The notes below the pieces were generated by a model. The model was not told where the DNA came from. It saw nothing but the letters and a program-made list of their open reading frames with translations, and made no database searches. A DNA stretch of 64,000 nucleotides from Mariniphaga anaerophila. GTDB taxonomy: Bacteria; Bacteroidota; Bacteroidia; Bacteroidales; Prolixibacteraceae. Both the position numbers and the translations under genes were made by a program. The stretch covers positions 186,001-250,000 of the forward strand of contig NZ_FQUM01000004.1 of the NCBI RefSeq assembly GCF_900129025.1, given 5' to 3'. Shown here piece by piece: positions 1-8,902 of this stretch. Positions within the stretch are counted from its first letter, which is position 1. Each line of letters starts with the position of its first letter.

Positions 1-1334
1 GAATGGGTTTTATTGCGCCAAACGAACTGGAAGTTCCTTACGACACGGCGTCGTTTAAGCACGGCATTTCTGACAACGACGGGAAATATACTTCCATGTA
101 CGGCTCGGCACAGGCTTTCAGGTATGCAGTAACCGGCAGCCAGGAAGCAAAAAAGCTGGCCAGAAGAAGTTTCGAAGCATGCAAATGGCTGGTGGATATT
201 ACCCACGAACCGAGATTTCCGGCACGGGTAATTGTACCTCACGACTGGCCGGAGCCGCTGGCTGACCCCGAATACAGCCATCAGATGAACATCAGAACCC
301 AGCAGAACGATCCGTTTTGGAAAGACATTAATCCCCGGTTTGTAAAAAGCAAAGACGGCAAATACCTTTGGAAATGCGACACCAGTTCCGACGAACTGGC
401 CGGGCACTATTTCTTTTATGGAATTTATTACGACCTGGTTGCTGAAACAGAGGAAGAAAAAGCTCCGGTACGCGAGGTTGTTGCCGACATAACCGACCAC
501 CTCATCCGCAACGGTTTTTTCCTGCGCGACCACGACGGAAAAGCCACCCGCTGGGGAAATTTTTCTCCTGAATTTTGCAATTCCATCTGGGGCTGGGATC
601 AACGCGGACTAAATTCAATGATGATGCTTTCGTTTTTAAATGTTGCCAAACACGTAACCGGCAATGCGAAGTACGACAAAGTAGCTCAAATGCTGCGGAA
701 CGAACACAACTACCACATCAACGCCATGCACGGGAAAGAATTTTTTCCGCCGGACAATGTAGTTCCTTGGGACAATAACCTTTGCCTGATGAGCATGCTG
801 GGACTGATGAACTACGAAACTGATCCGGAACTGTTAATCATGTACCGCATGTCGCTCGAAAATTCGTGGCTGCACATCAGCAAGCAAAAAAACGCTTTTT
901 GGGACGCACTCTACTCTGCTATGGCCCAAAAGTTTGCGCAACAGGTTGCAGAAGGATATTTCAATAACGAAAATGTTTTTCCGGAAGCCGGAAGTTTTAC
1001 CAACAAAGCCGTTTCGACACTGGCGGAATACCCCGACCTTGGAAACCACATTAAGGAGATGTTGCAACAAATTCCTCTCGATTTAATTGGTTACGAAATG
1101 GACAACACGCACCGATTGGACGTGGTGCAAGACCCGGCTCCCGGACAAGATCCAACCGTTGGCTGGCGGAAAGACGGGTTTGCGCTTCCGGTTGATGAGC
1201 GTGGTCATGTAAGGCAGGATCGCGATGGATTTGCACTTCATTTCAAGGAAGTTGGCGGCGTAAATGCAGAGCAGGAAGGAACTTTCTTTTTGCTGCCGTA
1301 TTACATGGCACGATACTATAAGTTGATAAAATAA
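1..1334 (+). CDS. C-terminal part of a large protein of unknown function (5' end outside window)
   Basis: The reading frame is open from the left edge of the window and ends with TAA at 1332-1334. The first ATG at base 3 is probably internal, because no signal peptide or ribosome binding site can be seen and the protein starts in mid-domain. The roughly 443 visible residues are rich in Trp, Tyr, His and Asp and look helical, with repeated helix-loop segments as in (alpha/alpha)-barrel carbohydrate-active or isomerase-like proteins. That resemblance is general only; I recognise no catalytic motif. A hairpin and T-run lie about 70 bases after the stop. A secreted or sugar-related role is plausible but not shown. 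Confidence 0.6.
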   Translation, partial: MGFIAPNELEVPYDTASFKHGISDNDGKYTSMYGSAQAFRYAVTGSQEAKKLARRSFEACKWLVDITHEPRFPARVIVPHDWPEPLADPEYSHQMNIRTQQNDPFWKDINPRFVKSKDGKYLWKCDTSSDELAGHYFFYGIYYDLVAETEEEKAPVREVVADITDHLIRNGFFLRDHDGKATRWGNFSPEFCNSIWGWDQRGLNSMMMLSFLNVAKHVTGNAKYDKVAQMLRNEHNYHINAMHGKEFFPPDNVVPWDNNLCLMSMLGLMNYETDPELLIMYRMSLENSWLHISKQKNAFWDALYSAMAQKFAQQVAEGYFNNENVFPEAGSFTNKAVSTLAEYPDLGNHIKEMLQQIPLDLIGYEMDNTHRLDVVQDPAPGQDPTVGWRKDGFALPVDERGHVRQDRDGFALHFKEVGGVNAEQEGTFFLLPYYMARYYKLIK

Positions 1335-1400
1335 TCAATCATTCGGATACGAACTGCCGACGACAAATGCAAAAAAACGGGAAATCGCCGACAGAAATTC

Positions 1401-1427
1401 AGCAGCTCAAAAGGCTGCTTTTTTCTT
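1401..1427 (+). terminator. Intrinsic terminator of the first gene
   Basis: The stem AGCAGC/GCTGCT with a 7-base loop is followed by a T-rich run on the plus strand. It lies 67 bases after the stop of the partial first gene and faces the convergent osmoprotectant operon. Confidence 0.7.
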
Positions 1428-1434
1428 TTCAGCC

Positions 1435-1465
1435 AAAAAAATCCCGGAAAAACTTTTCCCGGGAA
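1435..1465 (-). terminator. Intrinsic terminator of the osmoprotectant operon
   Basis: Read on the minus strand, a CCCGGG-type stem with a short A/T inner part is followed by a run of seven Ts. It lies about 30 bases beyond the stop of the substrate-binding protein gene, so the two convergent transcription units each have their own terminator. Confidence 0.7.
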
Positions 1466-1493
1466 ACTAATAATCAAAAAATCTTTGGAGTGA

Positions 1494-2354
1494 CTATTCA
1501 AACCAACCATCAACGGTTGCTTTATTTTCTTCATACCATTTTGTGGCACCGGCTTCTTCTCCTTCGGCTTTTATTGTTGCCAGTAAACCATACAGTTGTT
1601 CTTCACTAAGGTTAAACTTTTTGAAGAACGAGGCAACTTTTGGCATGTCCTCTTCAAACCCTCTTCTTGAAAGAATTGCGCACACGTCTTCAGGATAAAC
1701 ACCTTTTGGATCTTCGAGAAATTTCAAATCGAAGTTGGCCCATTTGAAATGAGGCTTCCAACCAGTTACCACAATCCATTCTTTATTCTTTATTGCTTTT
1801 TCGAGGCTGGCAACCATGGCCGGGCCGCTGGAAGTAATCTGCTCAAAATCGAGGTTGTACGCTTCAATTGCTTTCACCGTATTTGTATGAATTCCGGCGC
1901 CACTTCCAATCCCTACAATTTCGCCGCCAAATTTATCTTTGTTCGCATTCAGCTCTTCAATAGAATTTATGGTAACATACGAAGGCACCACCAGTCCGGT
2001 TGTTCCACCACTGAACGATTCTCCCAGTTTTACCAGTTTATCGCCGTAATCGTCCCAATAATGCCGGTGGGTGTTAGGCAACCATGCATCCAGAAAAACA
2101 TCGCCTTTTGAATTTGGCTTCGACAACTCGCCATAAATCAAACCCGGTTCCAGATTGGTTAACTCCACTTCGTAACCGTGGTTTTCGAGGGCTACTTTTG
2201 CCAAGTGTGTGTAAGCAACACCTTCGGCCCAGTTCGGATACAAAATATTCACCTTTTCTTTTTGTTCGCCTTTTTTGCTGTTGCTGCATGAGCTAAACGC
2301 AATAGCGAGCCCCACTACCAGAAACAGACTTAATAAATTTCTTAATTTCATCAT
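1494..2354 (-). CDS. opuAC: Glycine betaine/proline-type ABC transporter substrate-binding lipoprotein (OpuAC-like)
   Basis: This 286-residue protein binds a quaternary-amine osmoprotectant and delivers it to the ProW-type permease encoded just upstream. The N-terminus is a lipoprotein signal with Cys23 in the context FSSC, so it is probably membrane anchored in the periplasm. The rest matches the OpuAC fold. The segments NWAEGVAY, LDAWLPNTH and VTGWKPHFKW place Trp and Tyr residues where the family builds its aromatic cage for a trimethylammonium group. The gene is the last of a four-gene operon and sits 21 bases after the permease gene. Substrate identity (glycine betaine, carnitine, choline, DMSP or proline betaine) cannot be fixed from sequence. 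Confidence 0.9.
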   Translation of the reverse strand: MMKLRNLLSLFLVVGLAIAFSSCSNSKKGEQKEKVNILYPNWAEGVAYTHLAKVALENHGYEVELTNLEPGLIYGELSKPNSKGDVFLDAWLPNTHRHYWDDYGDKLVKLGESFSGGTTGLVVPSYVTINSIEELNANKDKFGGEIVGIGSGAGIHTNTVKAIEAYNLDFEQITSSGPAMVASLEKAIKNKEWIVVTGWKPHFKWANFDLKFLEDPKGVYPEDVCAILSRRGFEEDMPKVASFFKKFNLSEEQLYGLLATIKAEGEEAGATKWYEENKATVDGWFE

Positions 2355-2375
2355 AATTATTGTTTTTAATTTTAC

Positions 2376-3239
2376 TTATTTTTTATTTGCAAATGACTGC
2401 GTAATGCGGTCGAGCACAATGGCCAGAATTACAATTCCCAGTCCCGATTCAAACCCTTTGGCAATATTATTCTGCTGAATCCCCTGGTAAACGATACTTC
2501 CCAGTCCTTTTGCACCAACCATTGACGCAATTACCACCATTGACAATGCCAGCAAAATAACCTGGTTTACTCCGGCCAGAATTGTGGGCATCGCCAGCGG
2601 CAACTGAATTTTAAACAGAATCTGGTTTTCGGTTGCGCCAAAAGCACGGCCCGCTTCGATTACATCTTTCTGTACATTTTTTATTCCGAGGCTGGTAAGC
2701 CGCACTGCCGGCGGCAACGAAAAAATAACCGTTGCAATAACACCGGGCGTGTTTCCCACACTAAAAAAGAAAATGGCCGGAATCAGGTAAACAAAAGCCG
2801 GCATGGTTTGCATAAAATCCAGAATAGGCCGGATAATAGCATCTGCTGTTTTGTTTTTTGCCGAAAGAATTCCAAAGGGAATTCCCAAAATCAGGGCAAT
2901 TAATGTAGACACGAGCACCAGAGTTGTCGTCTGCATGGCTTCCTTCCAATAGCCCATTCCGTATATTAGCAGGAACCCAAGAATAACAAAAAGTGCCAGC
3001 CCCAGACCTTTTTTCAATCCCTCTTTTTTGAAAACTTTACGGCCGGTTTTGGCATAGTAGGCCAAACCTGCAATTACCAGCACAAACAGAATAAAGGGAA
3101 CAGACAACAACGTGTCGTTCATCACCTCCACAGTCCACGAGATTCCGTCGTCGATTGCCCGCCAGATAACAGAAAAATTTTCTTCCAGCGCATTAATCCC
3201 TTTTTCAATATATTTTCCTAAATCTATAACTCTATCCAT
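2376..3239 (-). CDS. proW: Glycine betaine ABC transporter permease (ProW/OpuAB-like)
   Basis: This inner-membrane permease subunit has 287 residues. An N-terminal amphipathic stretch and one hydrophobic segment (about residues 47-65) precede the core of five or so membrane helices. The EAA-type cytoplasmic loop reads EAGRAFGATENQ, the contact site for the ATPase. I chose the ATG at 3239, which lies one base after the stop of the ATPase gene. A TTG start at 3263 would add eight residues but overlap that gene and has no obvious ribosome binding site. The tight spacing implies translational coupling with proV. The family imports glycine betaine or related osmolytes under hyperosmotic stress. 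Confidence 0.92.
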   Translation of the reverse strand: MDRVIDLGKYIEKGINALEENFSVIWRAIDDGISWTVEVMNDTLLSVPFILFVLVIAGLAYYAKTGRKVFKKEGLKKGLGLALFVILGFLLIYGMGYWKEAMQTTTLVLVSTLIALILGIPFGILSAKNKTADAIIRPILDFMQTMPAFVYLIPAIFFFSVGNTPGVIATVIFSLPPAVRLTSLGIKNVQKDVIEAGRAFGATENQILFKIQLPLAMPTILAGVNQVILLALSMVVIASMVGAKGLGSIVYQGIQQNNIAKGFESGLGIVILAIVLDRITQSFANKK

Positions 3240-3240
3240 A

Positions 3241-4491
3241 TTAAATATCGTTAGCTTTTTCAATTAATTCATTCACTTCCTCGTCGCCGTAGCGGGTAGC
3301 TTCAATAATGAGAGAAGTCTGGGCAACCAGGCCGAGCAGTTTGCCTGATTTTTCATCGACCACTGCAAGTGGATATCTATGGTTAGAAATCAGGGGAAGC
3401 ATCTCTTCCACCGTATAATCTTTATACACACTCGGAACATCAGTTCTCAGCGCTTTACTTACCGATGTTTCTTTGGCTTCAGCAAGTTTCAGTGTGTCTT
3501 TCAGCCAAACGTATCCTAAAAATTTCCTGTTTTCGTCTTCAACCGGCAGCGCGTCCATCCCGGCGGTGCGCATTTTACGAATTGCCCCTTTGGGACCATC
3601 TTTTGCAAGTTGAATCAGCGTTGGCTTATTAAACATTAAAGTTTCGGCGGTGATAATGGTTTTGCGATCCACTTTCTCCACAAACGCCTCTACATATTCA
3701 CTTGCCGGGTTTGTCAGAATCTCTTCGGCAGTTCCAATTTGCTCAATTATCCCGTCTTTCATAATTACAATCCGGTCGCCAATTTTAATGGCCTCGTCCA
3801 AATCGTGGGTAATAAACACAATGGTTTTGCGCAACTTATCCTGAATTTGCAAAAGCTCATCCTGCATATCGGATTTAATTAGCGGGTCGAGTGCAGAAAA
3901 TGCTTCATCCATTAACAGCACAGCGGGGTCGTTTGCCAAAGCCCGGGCCAGTCCTACGCGCTGCTGCATCCCTCCCGACATTGCTGCCGGATACTGGTCT
4001 TCATAACCTTTCAGGCCAACTGTTTCAAGTGCATCCAGTGCTTTTTTTTCGCGTTCGGCCTTTGGTTCTCCTCTCAGTTCCAAACCAAACGCTGCATTTT
4101 CCAGAATGGTTTTGTGTGGAAGCAGTCCAAACTTCTGAAAAACCATACTCATTTCGTGCCGGCGAGTTTCCAGCAATTCTTTATTCCCTTCGCGTGTAAT
4201 GTCGTGTCCGTCAAAAAACACTTTTCCGGCGGTGGGTTCGTTCAGCCTGTTCAAACATCTGATGAGTGTTGATTTTCCGCTTCCGGAAAGCCCCATTATC
4301 ACAAATATTTCTCCTTCACGAACTTCAAAACTGGCTTTGTTTACACCCACGGTGCACTTTGTTTTCCGCAGAATTTCTTCTTTGGAAACTCCCTTATTGA
4401 GCAAGGCCAGAGCTTCTTTTTTTCTTTTTCCGAAAATGAGGGTCAAATCCTCAACTTTCAGTTTTATATTCTTTTTTGATTTTTCTGTCAT
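3241..4491 (-). CDS. proV: Glycine betaine ABC transporter ATP-binding protein with tandem CBS domains (ProV/OpuAA-like)
   Basis: This is the 416-residue energising subunit of the osmoprotectant importer. Walker A is GLSGSGKST at residues 67-75, the ABC signature MSGGMQQR is at 171-178 and Walker B VLLMDE is at 191-196. The N-terminal extension with INKGVSK-like sequence and the C-terminal tandem CBS domains (about residues 275-410) are typical of ProV/OpuAA. In OpuA the CBS pair gates transport in response to ionic strength, so the same regulation is likely here. The gene starts 11 bases after the outer-membrane protein gene and abuts proW, so the four genes should be one transcript. Confidence 0.95.
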   Translation of the reverse strand: MTEKSKKNIKLKVEDLTLIFGKRKKEALALLNKGVSKEEILRKTKCTVGVNKASFEVREGEIFVIMGLSGSGKSTLIRCLNRLNEPTAGKVFFDGHDITREGNKELLETRRHEMSMVFQKFGLLPHKTILENAAFGLELRGEPKAEREKKALDALETVGLKGYEDQYPAAMSGGMQQRVGLARALANDPAVLLMDEAFSALDPLIKSDMQDELLQIQDKLRKTIVFITHDLDEAIKIGDRIVIMKDGIIEQIGTAEEILTNPASEYVEAFVEKVDRKTIITAETLMFNKPTLIQLAKDGPKGAIRKMRTAGMDALPVEDENRKFLGYVWLKDTLKLAEAKETSVSKALRTDVPSVYKDYTVEEMLPLISNHRYPLAVVDEKSGKLLGLVAQTSLIIEATRYGDEEVNELIEKANDI

Positions 4492-4502
4492 ACATTCATT
4501 TA

Positions 4503-5723
4503 TTAAAAATAGTACCCCACGTTAATGTTAAAACGGGTATTCCAATCAGCATCTTCTACCCCCGAGCCCAATCCTTTTCCGAAAGAGCTGGTTAGCCAGG
4601 GTTGGTTTTTCCCCATTGCATAATCCACGTAAGTGTAAACCGGTCCGGCAGAGATTAAGAACCCCGGGACAAGATGCTGGGTGTCTGCAAAAGAATCAAC
4701 GGCTTTGTCGATTAACGTGTAATCTACATAGGGCTGAATACTGGAAACCGGGCCCCATTCCACGGGAATGGTATATGCAATTCCGGCTACATAAATATTT
4801 GCCTTTGCTGCAACACCACCGGTGTATCCGTCGCCACTGAAGTACTCATAACCATAAGCCCCCATCTGAACCACGTCTAAATCCCGACCATCGTCTGATT
4901 TTGCCCGGTAGTTGTAATGAATGATTTCCGTTTTCAGATTAAACCGCCCAAAGTCGCCAACCAGATGGCCGGCAAAAGCGGTAGATGTTTCCGAATCATC
5001 GAGTACTGAGTTGTAGATGCCGCCAACCTGGGCTGACACACCCATTTCCCAGTTTTTGTGGAAGTGCCAGGCCAACCGTGCGTTCACCTGGTTGAGTTCG
5101 CGCAAACTTGCGGCTGCCATTTCAGCTTCGCCGTTGCTGTTAACAAAGGCTCCGTTTCCGGGAACAATGTCGTAAGAATACCTTCCCGGACCGGCATTTC
5201 CAAAAGTCACATCTCCACCGAACTTAGGCCCTTCCGGCTCTGCCTGACGATAATAAGCCAGAGACAATTCAATATTCTCAGCCGGTGTAAGATCGAATTT
5301 TATTCCCATGTCGTAATCGTCTTCCAGGCCAACATAGTATGCCCCCTGAAACCACCAGGAGTGTGAGGCATACTTTGTTATTCCGAAAGGCACCTGCGAA
5401 ACGCCTAACTTCATATAAACATTATCGGAGAACGCGTACCCCAGGTATCCGTGATGGATGAAGTGGGTGCCGTAAGTAGGATAAAAACGGTATTCAAAAC
5501 TCAGATCAATTCCAGACATGGAACCGTCCACGTTCAATCGCCAGGTATCCCAGGTAATTTGCGGACTGAGTTTGCCTACACTATTTTCGTAATTGGTTGA
5601 TAACACATTATATCGAACTGCGCCACCGATCTTAAAGCCATCCTTTTTTTCTTCGGTTTGAGCAATTGTCGAAAATGAAAAAAGCAGTAAAAAAATAATT
5701 AAAAAGTTCCTTTTTAAAACCAT
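4503..5723 (-). CDS. Outer-membrane beta-barrel protein leading the osmoprotectant operon
   Basis: This 406-residue exported protein has a signal peptide ending near SFSTIAQ. It shows alternating amphipathic strands with many Tyr, Trp and Gly residues and a C-terminal strand ending NVGYYF, the terminal-aromatic signature of outer-membrane barrels. The segments LGVSQVPFGITKY and HYNYRAKSDDG resemble phosphate-selective (OprP/OprO-like) porins, but I would not claim that family firmly. It is the first gene of the operon with proV, proW and opuAC, 11 bases before proV. A role as a pore that brings osmoprotectant across the outer membrane is inferred from this position alone. Confidence 0.8.
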   Translation of the reverse strand: MVLKRNFLIIFLLLFSFSTIAQTEEKKDGFKIGGAVRYNVLSTNYENSVGKLSPQITWDTWRLNVDGSMSGIDLSFEYRFYPTYGTHFIHHGYLGYAFSDNVYMKLGVSQVPFGITKYASHSWWFQGAYYVGLEDDYDMGIKFDLTPAENIELSLAYYRQAEPEGPKFGGDVTFGNAGPGRYSYDIVPGNGAFVNSNGEAEMAAASLRELNQVNARLAWHFHKNWEMGVSAQVGGIYNSVLDDSETSTAFAGHLVGDFGRFNLKTEIIHYNYRAKSDDGRDLDVVQMGAYGYEYFSGDGYTGGVAAKANIYVAGIAYTIPVEWGPVSSIQPYVDYTLIDKAVDSFADTQHLVPGFLISAGPVYTYVDYAMGKNQPWLTSSFGKGLGSGVEDADWNTRFNINVGYYF

Positions 5724-5804
5724 AAGCTATATATATAAAACAATTATTTTCCTTAATCAGAGCTGTTTAAAGGACAGTGAATCCCTCCCTCAAAAATCAG
5801 AGAG

Positions 5805-5834
5805 CAAATGCACCAGAATAGTTTTTCAAGCAAA
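5805..5834 (-). promoter_or_regulatory. Candidate promoter of the osmoprotectant operon
   Basis: On the minus strand a TTTG (-33) is followed after 18 bases by TGCATTTG, one mismatch from the Bacteroidota -7 consensus TAnnTTTG. It is about 80 bases upstream of the outer-membrane protein gene. The remaining intergenic DNA from 5835 to 6175 is AT-rich and I see no convincing gene in it. Confidence 0.4.
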
Positions 5835-6175
5835 CATTTTTGCCTGAAAGATTAAACAGAATATTTATTCGGAATTTTAAGTCTACAATACCAGTTAAGT
5901 CTGAATTATGTTTTGACTCACTAATGAAACTGGCGGTATTTGCGTTTGCTTCTTTTGGAAAAATTAGCATAAAGCACTGCAAAGAAACAAAAAAAGGATG
6001 GGTTAAGAAAATGGCCGTCAAAAAACCCGACAAACAATAGCAACTAAAACACTACTAATAAAGCATTTAGTTATTTTCAAAATTTATTGTTTAACAGAAG
6101 ATAACAACATCTTAACAATCAAATATTATCATATGAGAATAAATGAATTAGTACAAAAAGAACCGGCTTTTACGG

Positions 6176-8134
6176 CTAGTTGCAATACCTTTTTATAATG
6201 TTGTACGCGCCTTGGATTCCAAGCTCACCTGCCCTACTCAGGTCAAGTGCTCCCCCTTCAACATCGTCGAGGAAAATTTTGGTAAGACCGCGATTAAAAT
6301 AAGCTTCGGCAAATTCGGGTTCCAGTTCAATGGCCATATTTAGATCTTCAATGGCACTTTTATATTCTTTCAGTCGTAATTTTATGTATGCTCGATTATA
6401 GTAGCCAAAAAAGAATTTGGGCTTGAGGTACAACAACGTCTGGTAGTCGTCTAAAACTTTCTGGTACTCTGGCAAATCAACCAAAGTCTCTTCACCGGGT
6501 TGCAAATTATTACTTCCTATCGAAACTGTTCTTTCTTCGGGAGTAGTGTTTAAAAGCTCGATCTGTTCCAGCATTTTATACCGGGTATTTCCCCGCAGGA
6601 AAAAAGCAATAGCCTGCCGTTTGTCCATGTTAACGGCCCGGTCTAAATCTTCCAGTCCGGCATTAAAATCTCCCGTTAAGCTGTAAAATATTCCACGATT
6701 AAGGTAATTGTGTGCGCTTTCATCAATTTTCAGCCGGGCATTAAAATATAGAATGAAATTTTCAAAAACATCCTGGTATTCAGAAACCGGTTTGTTGGTT
6801 ATGGTCAGCAGCGGATTATAATTATTGGCCTGGTTTAATTCGTCGATGGCCAGGTTGTAATACTGCGAGCGCTCATAATCCACGGCATTTTTCTCAAATG
6901 CTGAAACAATAAAAATCGGCTGCAGGTCGATTACAATATTTCGGTTCTGAATTCTACCGTCATCAACTTCCTCCTCATCGTCGGTGGGCAAATCGCGCGA
7001 ATCTTCCACAACAAGATTAATTCGCTGCCTCCGTTTTTTTGTGTCCTCCTCCTTTTTATCGTCTTCCTTTTTATCTTTATCGGAATCGGTTTTGGTGGTT
7101 GCAGAGTTAGTATTTTGCTGCGTGCTGTTTTGCGAAGCCGAACTTTGCTGCGCCTGTTGTGCAGACGAAGATTGCTGTTGCTGGCTCTGTTGTTGCTGTT
7201 GTTGTTGGTTCTGCGCGAGCTGCTCAGCGTCAATTCGGCGGCTTTCCAAATCGAATTGCGGATTAAGCTGGGCTGCAATCTGGTAATCGCTCCTGAATCC
7301 CGGACGCCCCAAAATTTCGCGTGCCATTGCTCTGTTAAAATATGCACTCGCCATTTCAGGATTCAGTTTCAGTGCCATATCGTAATCCATTATAGCTCCC
7401 TCGTAATCTCCCAGTTTATGTTTCACAATTCCGCGGTTGTTAAACGCCAGTGCATTGTCTGGTTCCAGCCTGATTGACTGATCATAATCGCGCAGGGCAG
7501 AAGCAAAATCGTCCATTTCAAAACGGGCCAGTCCCCGATTGAGGTACGCCCCGCCAAAGTGCGGCCTGATTATTATTACCTGGTTCAAATCACGAATCGC
7601 CTCTTTTACATCGCCTTCCACAATATGCGCATTGCTCCGGTTCATCAGCGCATTGGTCGATTTCGGATTAATTTCCAACGCCTTATTGTAATCACCAATA
7701 GCGCCTTCCACATCCTTTAACGCCAGTTTTGCAATTCCGCGGTTATTATATATCGATTCATTTTCAGGATCAAACTCCAGCCCGCGGTTATAATCTTCGA
7801 TGGCCTTTTTGTAATCCCCCAGATTATGATACGCCATTCCGCGATTCATGAATGCCTGCGGATAAAAAGGTTTTATTTCTATGGCTTTGTCATAATCAAG
7901 AATGGCTCCCCTGAAATCTTCAAGTTGATGTTTGGCCACTCCCCTGTAGAAATAGGCTTCGGGAAGATATGGTTTGAATTTTATTACAATATTGAAATAT
8001 TCTATTGCACCGGTATAGTTGCCGATGGAAATACGTGTGCGCCCAACTCTGATGTAATGATTAATATTTAACTGCGCCTCGGCAATAAACGACGTAGAAA
8101 GCAGTAAGAACAGTATGGTCGTAAGTTTTTTCAT
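6176..8134 (-). CDS. Exported tetratricopeptide-repeat protein with a Gln/Ser-rich linker
   Basis: This 652-residue protein starts at the ATG at 8134, whose product begins with a clear signal peptide (MKKLTTILFLLLSTSFIAEAQ). An in-frame upstream extension lacks one. About eight to nine TPR units of 34 residues fill residues 25-300, each with the pattern A-Y-x-N-R-G and a DY(N/D)(K/Q)A(I/L) segment. A low-complexity linker of Gln, Ser and Ala followed by Lys/Asp-rich sequence spans about residues 306-371, and a second TPR block occupies the C-terminal third. TPRs mediate protein contacts; a periplasmic or surface scaffold is the safest reading. No catalytic domain is visible. Confidence 0.85.
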   Translation of the reverse strand: MKKLTTILFLLLSTSFIAEAQLNINHYIRVGRTRISIGNYTGAIEYFNIVIKFKPYLPEAYFYRGVAKHQLEDFRGAILDYDKAIEIKPFYPQAFMNRGMAYHNLGDYKKAIEDYNRGLEFDPENESIYNNRGIAKLALKDVEGAIGDYNKALEINPKSTNALMNRSNAHIVEGDVKEAIRDLNQVIIIRPHFGGAYLNRGLARFEMDDFASALRDYDQSIRLEPDNALAFNNRGIVKHKLGDYEGAIMDYDMALKLNPEMASAYFNRAMAREILGRPGFRSDYQIAAQLNPQFDLESRRIDAEQLAQNQQQQQQQSQQQQSSSAQQAQQSSASQNSTQQNTNSATTKTDSDKDKKEDDKKEEDTKKRRQRINLVVEDSRDLPTDDEEEVDDGRIQNRNIVIDLQPIFIVSAFEKNAVDYERSQYYNLAIDELNQANNYNPLLTITNKPVSEYQDVFENFILYFNARLKIDESAHNYLNRGIFYSLTGDFNAGLEDLDRAVNMDKRQAIAFFLRGNTRYKMLEQIELLNTTPEERTVSIGSNNLQPGEETLVDLPEYQKVLDDYQTLLYLKPKFFFGYYNRAYIKLRLKEYKSAIEDLNMAIELEPEFAEAYFNRGLTKIFLDDVEGGALDLSRAGELGIQGAYNIIKRYCN

Positions 8135-8228
8135 TCTTGTTTTAATGATTAGCAAAAATAATATTAAAAGGAAACAGGGGCCTGATTCATTAATTTTATT
8201 TAACTTTTTCAGCAAATTTATCTGAATT

Positions 8229-8801
8229 ATGTGTGAACGATGCAACTGGGCAACTGCCGACGACCTGATGATTAAATACCACGACACGGAATGGGGAGTT
8301 CCCTTACACGATGACCAACGGTTGTTCGAATTTCTGACACTCGAAAGTTTTCAGGCCGGATTAAGCTGGAGGACAGTGCTCCACAAACGCGAAGCATTCA
8401 GAAAAGCATTTGATGAATTCGACCCCGAAAAAGTTGCAACTTACGATGAGAAAAAGAAAGCGCAACTGATGACGGATAAATCCATTATTCGGAACAGGCA
8501 GAAAATTGATGCCTGCGTAAACAATGCGAAATGCTTTTTAAAGGTTCAGCAGGAATTCGGGAGTTTTGATAAGTACGTCTGGAAATTTGTCGGGAACACC
8601 CCAATTGTAAACAATTTCACCTGCTTAGACGAGCTTCCGGCAAAAACACTGCTGTCGGATAAAATTTCAGCCGACTTAAAATCCAGGGGATTTAAATTTA
8701 TCGGATCAACGGTTGCATATGCGCACATGCAGGCAACCGGCATGATAAACGACCATTTGACCAGCTGTTTCAGATTTAAAAAAATCATCAACAGCTACTG
8801 A
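8229..8801 (+). CDS. tag: DNA-3-methyladenine glycosylase I
   Basis: This 190-residue cytosolic base-excision repair enzyme removes 3-methyladenine from alkylated DNA. The family N-terminus CERCNWA and the segment YHDTEWGVP are present, followed by FEFLTLESFQAGLSW and the C-terminal GMINDHLTSC with its conserved His and Cys. With Cys2/Cys5 and His near 176 these make the Zn-binding site known for Tag. Length is normal for the family. It is a single gene, divergent from the TPR gene, with 94 bases between the two start codons. Confidence 0.95.
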   Translation: MCERCNWATADDLMIKYHDTEWGVPLHDDQRLFEFLTLESFQAGLSWRTVLHKREAFRKAFDEFDPEKVATYDEKKKAQLMTDKSIIRNRQKIDACVNNAKCFLKVQQEFGSFDKYVWKFVGNTPIVNNFTCLDELPAKTLLSDKISADLKSRGFKFIGSTVAYAHMQATGMINDHLTSCFRFKKIINSY

Positions 8802-8856
8802 ATGTATTCAGAATGTTTCTAAATGTTAAAATTTTCGTTAAGAAATTTTTTGTTGT

Positions 8857-8864
8857 TACTTTTG
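8857..8864 (+). promoter_or_regulatory. Candidate -7 element of the C1 peptidase gene
   Basis: The sequence TACTTTTG matches the Bacteroidota -7 consensus TAnnTTTG. It lies 38 bases before the ATG at 8903. No good TTG-type -33 element is visible at the expected spacing. Confidence 0.4.
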
Positions 8865-8902
8865 GCATCAATAAAAATAAGAAGTAATAAAGATTTTTTT
8901 TA

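Noticed and set aside
3240-3263. A TTG start that would lengthen the permease by eight residues
   Set aside because: It overlaps the ATPase gene, lacks a ribosome binding site, and the ATG at 3239 fits the family start better.
5840-6040. A 66-codon plus-strand frame upstream of the osmoprotectant operon
   Set aside because: It has no ribosome binding site, no family features, and lies near the likely promoter of the operon.
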